The translations under genes were made by a program, and so were the position numbers. Positions 15,269 through 21,895 of a stretch of DNA of 21,895 nucleotides are shown here, piece after piece. Origin of the DNA: Deltaproteobacteria bacterium (lineage in GTDB: Bacteria > Desulfobacterota > GWC2-55-46 > DRQE01); the NCBI GenBank assembly GCA_030636245.1, contig DAOVXI010000008.1, positions 1 to 21,895 on the forward strand, in the 5' to 3' direction. Every line of letters starts with the position of its first letter. The first letter of the stretch is position 1. The notes under the pieces were generated by a model. The model was not told where the DNA came from and did no database searches. It worked only from the letters and a program-made list of their open reading frames with translations.

Positions 15269-16677
15269 TGATGAAAAAAAATATCTACATAGTTATCGCT
15301 GTTATTGTCGGGGTTGTTATAGGCGCGATTGGCATGAAATTTTTTCTCTCCAATGAGAATAGACAACTCGGCGAGAATGGTAAAAATGCCTCCAAGGTGA
15401 TGAGAGTTCTCTATTGGCAGGCTCCGATGGATCCTACATATATTAAAGACAAGCCCGGAAAGTCACCCATGGGAATGGAGCTTATCCCCGTATATGAAGG
15501 CACTGAAACATCTACCGAGGCAGGCGTTATAAGCATAGACCCAACCGTTGTCCAAAACATTGGCGTAAAAACAACGACGGTTAAGAAAATAAAGCTTGAG
15601 AAAACAATTAAAACGATCGGAAGGATCGATTATGACGAGAAACGTGTTGCAACAGTTCACTCGAAGGTGGATGGCTGGGTAGAAAAACTCTATGTGGATT
15701 ATACCGGAATGAACGTTAAAAAGAATGACATACTGCTGGAGCTTTACAGCCCCGCCCTTATATCCGCGCAGGAAGAATATCTGATGGCCCTTAAGAGCAA
15801 GGACGATATAACAACAGTCGATATGGACTCTCTAAGGGAACTTAGCAGAAAAAAGCTTGAGCTGTGGGACGTGCCTGCACATCAAATTAAAGAACTTGAA
15901 GAAGGCGGTAAGGTTCTTCGCACCCTTCACATCCACTCCCCTGCAACCGGCGTCGTAACGGAAAAACCGGTTACCGAAGGCATGTACATAAGGCCCGGCA
16001 CACGACTTTATACCATAGCGGACATATCCTCCGTATGGGTTTACGCCGATATTTATGAACATGAAATATCGCTTGTAAAGGTAGGCCAGAACGCTGAGAT
16101 AACGCTTACGGCCTATCCGGGCGAGGTATTCATTGGAGAGGTTTCCTTTATATATCCCTTCATGGAGGCAAAGACAAGAACCAACAAGGTACGACTTGTT
16201 TTTAAAAATACTGAGCTGAAGCTTAAGCCTGATATGTACTCGAACATAACCATCAAAACGGTTATTGGTAAAAATATTACCGTTGTACCGACAGAGGCGG
16301 TAATAAGGTCAGGTGAAAGGAATATTGTCATCGTCACAGTTGGCGAGGGGAAATTTATGGCAAAGGAGATCGTTCTTGGAGCAGAGGCCGAAGGCTACTA
16401 TGAAATAAAGGAAGGAGTAAACGAAGGTGAGGTCATTGTTACCTCCGCACAGTTCCTCATAGACTCCGAGAGCAAATTGAAAGAAGCCATCTCAAAAATG
16501 CTAAGCGAGAGCCCTGAGGAGAATATGGATCATGATGATATGGAACATGATGGCATGACGCATGAGGACATGAACCATGAAGATATGAGCCATGATGAAA
16601 TGGTTCATGATGACATGGGGCACGAAGAAGAAGTAAGTGATGAAATGAACCATGAGAGCATGGGCCACGACCTTTAA
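15265..16677 (+). CDS. cusB: CusB-like periplasmic adaptor of an RND metal-efflux pump, with N-terminal heavy-metal-binding domain and Met/His/Asp tail
   Basis: 470 residues. An N-terminal membrane anchor or signal (6-27) is followed by the short heavy-metal-binding domain found in CusB proteins (YWQAPMDPTY through PGKSPMGMELIPVY, 50-77; M55, M69 and M71 are candidate ligands). Next come barrel-sandwich halves (VHSKVDGWVEKLYV; IHSPATGVVTEKPV), a helical hairpin between them, and beta-barrel and membrane-proximal domains. Residues 421-470 form an unusual tail of MxHxx units. Three ATG codons in a row follow GGAAG; the second (15268) has the best spacing, the first overlaps the TolC stop as ATGA. 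The protein links the inner-membrane pump to the TolC channel and, in Cus systems, hands metal to the pump. Confidence 0.92.
   Translation: MMMKKNIYIVIAVIVGVVIGAIGMKFFLSNENRQLGENGKNASKVMRVLYWQAPMDPTYIKDKPGKSPMGMELIPVYEGTETSTEAGVISIDPTVVQNIGVKTTTVKKIKLEKTIKTIGRIDYDEKRVATVHSKVDGWVEKLYVDYTGMNVKKNDILLELYSPALISAQEEYLMALKSKDDITTVDMDSLRELSRKKLELWDVPAHQIKELEEGGKVLRTLHIHSPATGVVTEKPVTEGMYIRPGTRLYTIADISSVWVYADIYEHEISLVKVGQNAEITLTAYPGEVFIGEVSFIYPFMEAKTRTNKVRLVFKNTELKLKPDMYSNITIKTVIGKNITVVPTEAVIRSGERNIVIVTVGEGKFMAKEIVLGAEAEGYYEIKEGVNEGEVIVTSAQFLIDSESKLKEAISKMLSESPEENMDHDDMEHDGMTHEDMNHEDMSHDEMVHDDMGHEEEVSDEMNHESMGHDL
16525..16674 (+). repeat. 15-bp codon repeat encoding nine MxHxx metal-binding units at the adaptor C-terminus
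   Basis: Seven contiguous pentapeptide units (MDHDD, MEHDG, MTHED, MNHED, MSHDE, MVHDD, MGHEE; 16525-16629), then EVSDE, then two more (MNHES, MGHDL). ATG and CAT/CAC codons recur every 15 bases. Each unit offers a thioether, an imidazole and carboxylates, suiting Cu or Ag capture. Copy number could vary between strains by slippage. Confidence 0.85.
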
Positions 16678-16688
16678 GTGCATACAAA

Positions 16689-19600
16689 ATGATTGAAAAA
16701 ATAATAGAGCTATCCATAAAGAACAGATTTCTTGTTCTCCTTATAACCGCCGTGCTTTTTGGCTGGGGTATTGTCTCCATGAAGGAAACCCCGCTTGATG
16801 CCATTCCGGACTTATCTGACGTTCAGGTCATTGTCTATACAGAGTTCCCCGGCCAAGCTCCGCAAGTTGTCGAAGACCAGGTAACATACCCTCTTACAAC
16901 CGCGATGCTAGCCGTGCCTAACGCAAAGACCGTTCGAGGATACTCATTCTTCGGCTTCTCCTTTGTCTATATAATCTTTGATGACAAAACAGATATGTAC
17001 TGGGCAAGGAGTCGGGTCCTTGAAAACCTGAACTATGTCTCCGGAAAACTTCCAAAGGGAGTAAGCCCAACGCTTGGCCCTGATGCGACAGGCGTTGGCT
17101 GGGTATACGAATATGCCCTGACTGATAAAAGCGGCACTCAAGACCTATCAGACCTTAGAAGCATTCAGGACTGGTACTTACGTTATGAGCTTCAAACCGT
17201 TCCGGGCGTTTCAGAGGTTGCAAGTATTGGAGGCTTTGTAAAGCAGTACCAGGTCGAAGTCGACCCGATGAAGTTGATCGCATATAACATACCGCTTACA
17301 AAGATCAAGCACGCTATCATGCGTTCCAACAACAATGTCGGCGGCAGAGTTGTTGAGATGGCCGAGACCGAGTTCATGGTAAGAGGTCTTGGATACATAA
17401 ACTCCATTGAAGATATTCTAAGTATCCCTATAAGCGTTGGCTCTAAGGGAATACCAATAAGGATACGTGACGTTGCCAATGTACACATTGGACCGGAACT
17501 TAGGCGTGGCATAGCGGAGCTTGACGGCGAGGGCGAGGTTGCGGGTGGAATAATCGTCATGCGCTACGGCGAGAATGCTCTTAAAGTAATAGACAATGTT
17601 AAAGAAAAACTTATGGAGCTTAAAAAGGGACTCCCAAAAGGTGTTGAGATCGTACCGGTCTATGACCGCTCAACATTAATAAAGAGCTCTGTTAAGACAC
17701 TTAAAATAAAGCTCATAGAAGAAAGTATCGTTGTTGCACTAATATGTTTTATCTTCCTTTTGCATTTTAGAAGCGCTCTTGTTGCCATCCTTACGATCCC
17801 TACCGCCATACTCATTTCCTTTATCATCATGCGCTATCAAGGTATAAACGCAAACATCATGAGCCTTGGGGGGATCGCTATTGCGATCGGAGCCATGATA
17901 GATGCGGCAATTGTAATGATAGAGAATGCTCACAGACACCTTGAAGACAACAAAGCAAAGGAAAGATGGGCTGCCATAGCAAAAAGCGCAAAGGAGGTTG
18001 GGCCTTCCCTCTTCTTCTCCCTGCTTATTATAACCTTCTCTTTCCTTCCGGTCTTCACGCTTGAAGCTCAGGAAGGCCGTCTCTTTGCCCCGCTTGCCTT
18101 TACAAAAACTTACGCAATGGCCGCCTCCGCCATACTTGCCATAACACTTGTGCCGGTGCTGATGGGATACCTTATAAAAGGAAAAATAAGGCCTGACTCT
18201 CTAAACCCGGTAAACAAATTTCTTATAAAACTTTATAGCCCCATTATAAAAAATGTACTTCTTCATAAACGCATAGTAATCATTATCTCGATATTACTTA
18301 TGATCGCATCTCTTGTTCCACTGAAAAAACTTGGGAGCGAGTTCATGCCGCCGCTAAACGAAGGAGACATACTGTATATGCCGACTACAATGCCCGGCAT
18401 CTCTATTTCAAAGGCAAAGGAGATCCTGCAGCAAACTGATAAGATACTTAAAACATTCCCTGAGGTAAATCATGTTTTCGGAAAAGTCGGGCGTGCAGAA
18501 ACTGCTACGGACCCGGCCCCGCTTTCAATGCTTGAAACCATAATAACGCTAAAGCCCAAATCAGAGTGGCGTCGTGGTACGACGATTGAAACACTTACAA
18601 AAGAGATGGACAATGCAATTAACTTCCCCGGCGTAACAAACGCATGGACCATGCCAATTAAGACCCGTATTGACATGCTCTCAACAGGAATTAAAACCCC
18701 TGTGGGAATTAAAGTAGCCGGGGGAAACCTCGAAGTAATCGAGAGGATCGGAAAAGAGATAGAAGGCATCATTGCATCACATCCAAACACCCAGTCTGTC
18801 TTTGCAGAACGTGTTGTTGGCGGCAACTATATTGACTTTGAGATAAACAGGGCAGAGGCGGCAAGGTATGGCCTAACCGTTGGAGATATTCAAGATATTA
18901 TTCAATCCGCCATCGGAGGCATGAACATTACCTATACGGTTGAAGGGCTTAAACGCTATCCCGTAAACTTAAGATACGGCAGGGAGCACCGTGACGATAT
19001 TGCAAGCCTTAAGAGGATCCTCATCCCAACCCCGCGCGGCGAACATATTCCAATGGCGCTTGTAGCGGATATAAAGATAACAAAAGGCCCTCCTGCCATA
19101 AAGAGCGAGAACGCAAGACTTAACGCATGGGTTTATATTGACATAAAAGATATAGATATCGGTACATATGTAAATGAAGCAAAAGCTTTACTCGATAAGG
19201 AACTTAAGGTTCCTGCCGGGTACTCCATTACATGGAGCGGTCAATATGAATACATGGAACGCGCAAAGGAGCGGTTAAAGTTTGTCATACCCCTTACCTT
19301 TGCAATTATATTCTTACTTCTTTTCTTAAACTTCAAGAACTTGACAGAGTGTCTTATTGTAATGCTCTCGATGCCCTTTGCCGCAGCAGGAGGGGTATGG
19401 ATAATGTTTTTGCTCGGGTATAACCTTAGCATCGCCTCGGGAGTGGGCTTCATCGCCCTTGCAGGTGTTTCCGCTGAGATAGCTGTACTAATGCTTGTAT
19501 ATCTCAACATGTCATACAATAAACAAACTCTAGAAGGAGGGATGCTTAACAGCACAGCGCTTAATGAAGTAATAATAGTTGGCACAACAAAACGCTTAAG

Positions 19601-19799
19601 GCCAATCATTATGACGGTAGGGGCTGTCATTGGAGGACTGCTTCCGATAATGTGGGGCGGCGGCACGGGAAGCGAAGTTATGAAAAGGATCGCAGCCCCT
19701 ATGGTCGGCGGCATGATAACGACAACGCTTCTTGCCCTGATAGTAATACCGGTTGTATATGCCATCTGGAAAGGCTCCACCTTAAAAAACCAGCCTTGA
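16689..19799 (+). CDS. cusA: CusA/CzcA-family RND heavy-metal efflux pump, Cu(I)/Ag(I) type
   Basis: 1036 residues, full length for the HME-RND family; twelve membrane segments are expected. The start MIEKIIELSIKNRFLV and PLDAIPDLSDVQVIVYTEF are family hallmarks. Transmembrane helix 4 carries AIGAMIDAAIVMIENAH with D405, the CusA rather than CzcA wording. The three periplasmic methionines that bind Cu(I)/Ag(I) in E. coli CusA (573, 623, 672) correspond to M564 (YMPTT), M614 (LSMLET) and M663 (RIDMLSTGIK) at a constant offset of nine, within well-matching surroundings. A conserved Glu (GVSAEIAVLML) and Lys (TTKRLRPIIMT) in later helices fit the proton relay. It exports metal from periplasm and/or cytoplasm using proton force. 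It follows the adaptor gene by 11 bases with a poor ribosome site, so translational coupling is likely. It is the last gene of the module. Confidence 0.95.
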   Translation: MIEKIIELSIKNRFLVLLITAVLFGWGIVSMKETPLDAIPDLSDVQVIVYTEFPGQAPQVVEDQVTYPLTTAMLAVPNAKTVRGYSFFGFSFVYIIFDDKTDMYWARSRVLENLNYVSGKLPKGVSPTLGPDATGVGWVYEYALTDKSGTQDLSDLRSIQDWYLRYELQTVPGVSEVASIGGFVKQYQVEVDPMKLIAYNIPLTKIKHAIMRSNNNVGGRVVEMAETEFMVRGLGYINSIEDILSIPISVGSKGIPIRIRDVANVHIGPELRRGIAELDGEGEVAGGIIVMRYGENALKVIDNVKEKLMELKKGLPKGVEIVPVYDRSTLIKSSVKTLKIKLIEESIVVALICFIFLLHFRSALVAILTIPTAILISFIIMRYQGINANIMSLGGIAIAIGAMIDAAIVMIENAHRHLEDNKAKERWAAIAKSAKEVGPSLFFSLLIITFSFLPVFTLEAQEGRLFAPLAFTKTYAMAASAILAITLVPVLMGYLIKGKIRPDSLNPVNKFLIKLYSPIIKNVLLHKRIVIIISILLMIASLVPLKKLGSEFMPPLNEGDILYMPTTMPGISISKAKEILQQTDKILKTFPEVNHVFGKVGRAETATDPAPLSMLETIITLKPKSEWRRGTTIETLTKEMDNAINFPGVTNAWTMPIKTRIDMLSTGIKTPVGIKVAGGNLEVIERIGKEIEGIIASHPNTQSVFAERVVGGNYIDFEINRAEAARYGLTVGDIQDIIQSAIGGMNITYTVEGLKRYPVNLRYGREHRDDIASLKRILIPTPRGEHIPMALVADIKITKGPPAIKSENARLNAWVYIDIKDIDIGTYVNEAKALLDKELKVPAGYSITWSGQYEYMERAKERLKFVIPLTFAIIFLLLFLNFKNLTECLIVMLSMPFAAAGGVWIMFLLGYNLSIASGVGFIALAGVSAEIAVLMLVYLNMSYNKQTLEGGMLNSTALNEVIIVGTTKRLRPIIMTVGAVIGGLLPIMWGGGTGSEVMKRIAAPMVGGMITTTLLALIVIPVVYAIWKGSTLKNQP

Positions 19800-19807
19800 A
19801 TTTAACT

Positions 19808-19851
19808 TTTTAGCACAATCCGGGTAAGACAACGAAAAAAGGGCCACGGCC
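19808..19851 (+). repeat. Right copy of the 43/44-bp direct repeat flanking the metal-efflux module
   Basis: Begins 9 bases after the cusA stop and matches 12014-12056 in direct orientation at 40 of 44 columns. Homology starts at TTTTA and stops at ACGGCC, as in the left copy. Being placed at the exact outer edges of the repressor-to-pump module, the pair may mark an insertion unit. Alternatively it is a dispersed genomic repeat. Confidence 0.85.
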
Positions 19852-20108
19852 GAGTCCATCACCCTTCCTCTCTATCAAAACAATTAAATTTCTATGCTGA
19901 TTATAAAACCACAAAACTCAAGTCCTTATCCATAGCGGATATTAGTGAGTTTTTTACCATCAAACCGTGTATCATCTTGATACCATTCGGAAAATCGCTG
20001 AAAAAAATTTGCTATTTTTAAAAAATAATGTTTATCTGGTATGCAAGAGATCCTATGTATAATAGAATGCTCCACAGTTTTAGGTCATAAATAACCGGGA
20101 GGGCTGGT
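19852..20108 (+). promoter_or_regulatory. Upstream region of the LuxR-type regulator gene
   Basis: AT-rich, no gene seen. A perfect TATAAT is at 20058-20063 but I find no good -35 at the right distance, so the promoter may need an activator. A perfect 6+3+6 inverted repeat (GTATCA-TCT-TGATAC, 19969-19983) lies about 75 bases upstream of it and could be a regulator site. No convincing intrinsic terminator follows cusA. Confidence 0.45.
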
Positions 20109-21167
20109 GTGTCAAAAGAGAGTAAGTTCATCAAAGAAATGAGGCGGCAGTGCTGCTATCTTCACGACCATGAAGGTTTTATAGATAAGCTCTTAAGGCC
20201 GATAAGCGAATTCATACCCCACGATGCCCAGGTAGTGACCGGCATAGATGCAGAGACATACAGCCCGAGGGGCATCTATTACGGCTACCCACCTAAATAC
20301 CTGAACGACGTCACCGACATAAATCCAGAAGATATCCGTGGGATGAAGAGGAGCATCGAGCTGGGACTAAAGAACGGCTACAATACAGGGACAACAGAGT
20401 CCTTCGGCTTTGATTTCAAGGATGACGAGGCATATAAGATCATTTATGAACCGTATGGTTTCATCCACGGCTTGCAATCCTTCTTCTTCTCCGAGGCGGG
20501 CGCCTTACTGGGGGTTAGCGGCCTGACAAAAAAAACCTCCCCCGGTTTTACAGATGAAGAGGTTAAGATATGGGAGCAGGTGGCGCCCTATGTCCTGCAT
20601 GCCTTCAAGAAATACCGCTGGCTCGTCAATATGGAATTCTTCAACAGGCCATCACTGGATGAGATGATATTTATGGCGCTTATAACGGACGGGGATGGAC
20701 ATGTCCTGTGGTGCAATCCCCTGGCTAAAGATAACATTCCGGAACTCGACACTTCAGATAAGCTCCCTGATGGACTAAGAAGCTCTTTTAAAAAAATAAC
20801 CGGCTTTTTCCAGAAGGAATATGACCCATTCATATACCGGGAGGTGGAGGCGTCTACCCCATACGGCAGTTCGGTATGCTTTGCCATTGATGACAGTGCC
20901 TCAAAATACCTCCCTGTTAAAGGGGGAGGGTTTCTCTTTGTTCTCAATTCGAACCGCCTGAGCAGCGCCGTTGTCGATTCTCTGACCGATCGTGAAAAGG
21001 ACGTCCTCAGGCTCATAGCCAACGGCAAGTTCGACAAGGAGATCGCCGACACATTATTCATCTCCACCCATACGATCAATAGCCACATGAAAAGTATCTT
21101 TAATAAGCTGAAGGTATCAAACCGGACCGAGGCGGCGGTGAAGGCGATTAAGCTGGGGATAATGTAA
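20109..21167 (+). CDS. LuxR-type transcriptional regulator with GAF/PAS-like sensory region
   Basis: 352 residues from a GTG preceded by GGGAGGG. Residues 290-350 are a LuxR/FixJ helix-turn-helix (LTDREKDVLRLIANG, recognition helix HTINSHMKSIFNKL). The rest shows no phosphoacceptor receiver domain. Residues about 20-170 look like a GAF-type ligand domain (ending in GFTDEEVKIWEQVAPYVLHAF), and 187-280 vaguely like a PAS fold (ALITDGDGHVLWCNPLA). Such proteins respond to a small molecule or partner rather than to phosphorylation; the ligand is unknown. It lies outside the repeat-flanked efflux module and lacks that module's operator, so I do not tie it to metal control. The next gene, a receiver/HD-GYP protein, starts 117 bases later on the same strand. 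Confidence 0.85.
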   Translation: MSKESKFIKEMRRQCCYLHDHEGFIDKLLRPISEFIPHDAQVVTGIDAETYSPRGIYYGYPPKYLNDVTDINPEDIRGMKRSIELGLKNGYNTGTTESFGFDFKDDEAYKIIYEPYGFIHGLQSFFFSEAGALLGVSGLTKKTSPGFTDEEVKIWEQVAPYVLHAFKKYRWLVNMEFFNRPSLDEMIFMALITDGDGHVLWCNPLAKDNIPELDTSDKLPDGLRSSFKKITGFFQKEYDPFIYREVEASTPYGSSVCFAIDDSASKYLPVKGGGFLFVLNSNRLSSAVVDSLTDREKDVLRLIANGKFDKEIADTLFISTHTINSHMKSIFNKLKVSNRTEAAVKAIKLGIM

Positions 21168-21284
21168 AGTAAATAATTGAAAAACATGAAATCAATGCAA
21201 AAGATGGAACAATACTACCTGAGAACTTGAGGGACGGTATTGAGGTTTTAGGCTAATATTACAGGACTGGTACGGGATGGATTT

Positions 21285-21895
21285 ATGGAGCCAAGCGAAA
21301 ATAACAAGACAAGGATACTGGTAGTAGATGACGATGATAGACAGAGAAAACTTAGCGTTACCCTCTGTCATAAACTCGGCTACGATGTTTTAACGGCAAA
21401 CAACGGCAGCATAGCAGTGGAGTTGACTCCAAATGAGCTGCCTGACCTGATACTCATGGACGTCATGATGCCACTGATGAACGGCTTTGAAGCTACCGAG
21501 AAACTCAAGGACAATGAGAAAACTCGGCATATACCCATCATAATGCTCACATCTTTGGATAACAGGAATGACAGGCTTGAGGGTATAGAACGCGGCGCGG
21601 ATGACTATCTCTTAAAACCCTTTGACGCCAAGGAACTCTCGCTCAGGATAAGAAATAACCTTAAGTTAAAAAAATACCACGATCTTCTCAAGAACCAAAA
21701 CGAGACTTTAGAGTCTATGGTGGCCGAGCGTACAGAAGATCTGAAGCTCAGCTACGTAGATACCATCGTAAGACTGAACCTTGCCGCCGAGTATAAGGAC
21801 GGTGAAACGGGCGCTCACATTAAAAGGATAGGGCTCCTTTCAAAGGAACTTGCCGAGGCCATGGGTATGGACCGAGATTTTGTAGAGACAATATA
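21285..21895 (+). CDS. Response regulator with receiver and HD-GYP (cyclic-di-GMP phosphodiesterase-type) domains, cut by window end
   Basis: 203 codons visible from an ATG with GGGATGG upstream; the remainder is outside. Residues 9-125 are a receiver domain: acidic cluster DDDD (15-18), phosphoacceptor D59 (LILMDVMMP), T89 and K111 (LLKPF). A coiled-coil linker (about 129-152, NQNETLESMVAERTEDL) leads into the beginning of an HD-GYP domain: TIVRLNLAAEYKDGETGAHI, then KRIGLLSKELAEAMG. The HD and GYP motifs themselves lie beyond the edge, so catalytic competence cannot be judged. Proteins of this RpfG-like build hydrolyse cyclic-di-GMP on phosphorylation. No histidine kinase is visible here. 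Confidence 0.88.
   Translation, partial: MEPSENNKTRILVVDDDDRQRKLSVTLCHKLGYDVLTANNGSIAVELTPNELPDLILMDVMMPLMNGFEATEKLKDNEKTRHIPIIMLTSLDNRNDRLEGIERGADDYLLKPFDAKELSLRIRNNLKLKKYHDLLKNQNETLESMVAERTEDLKLSYVDTIVRLNLAAEYKDGETGAHIKRIGLLSKELAEAMGMDRDFVETI

Noticed and set aside
19241..19780. 179-codon open frame on the minus strand inside cusA
   Set aside because: It lies wholly antisense to a well-conserved pump gene and has no recognisable motif; it is a reading-frame shadow.
16689..19799. CzcA-type (Zn/Co/Cd) pump assignment
   Set aside because: Helix 4 has the CusA wording and all three Cu/Ag-binding methionines are conserved; divalent specificity is less likely, though not excluded.

Overview
The window comes from a Gram-negative bacterium: it encodes a GspE-type secretion/pilus ATPase, a lipoprotein, and an RND efflux pump with a TolC outer-membrane channel. 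A ferredoxin-dependent 2-oxoacid oxidoreductase points to anaerobic or low-oxygen metabolism. Codon use is rich in ATA (Ile) and AGG (Arg). This would fit Nitrospirota- or Desulfobacterota-like lineages, but I cannot fix the phylum from sequence alone.

Layout: everything from 1 to about 12.0 kb is on the minus strand and everything from about 12.1 kb to the end is on the plus strand. Minus-strand part, left to right: a gspE-like ATPase cut by the window edge; an intrinsic terminator; an 864-residue exported beta-helix (NosD-like) lipoprotein; a 379-bp non-coding stretch with a small tandem repeat; then a five-gene metabolic operon (transcribed 10551 to 4567) and, upstream of it, cca. The operon encodes an amino-acid dehydrogenase, the three subunits of a 2-oxoacid:ferredoxin oxidoreductase (gamma and delta fused, alpha, beta) and an AMP-forming acyl-CoA synthetase. 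Together these interconvert an amino acid (probably hydrophobic), its 2-oxo acid, the acyl-CoA and the free acid.

The most interesting part is the plus-strand module at 12112-19799. A BlaI/MecI-type repressor gene overlaps a gene for a BlaR1-like M56 membrane metalloprotease. The protease lacks a penicillin-binding domain and instead ends in a short Cys/His-rich extracytoplasmic tail. A second promoter follows and drives a YtkA/FixH-like periplasmic protein, a TolC channel, a CusB-like adaptor with a Met/His/Asp repeat tail, and a CusA-type RND pump that keeps the three-methionine Cu(I)/Ag(I) site. Both promoters carry the same inverted repeat, ATTCTAC-N5-GTAGAAT. The repressor has no cysteine but keeps the Asn-Phe pair at the position where BlaI/MecI is cut. 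I infer a proteolytic metal-sensing circuit: metal binds the protease tail, the protease cuts the repressor, and the efflux operon is derepressed.

The module is bracketed by an imperfect 43/44-bp direct repeat (12014-12056 and 19808-19851), suggesting insertion as a unit. To its right lie a LuxR-type regulator and the start of a receiver/HD-GYP response regulator that runs off the window. I saw no tRNA, rRNA, CRISPR array or transposase.
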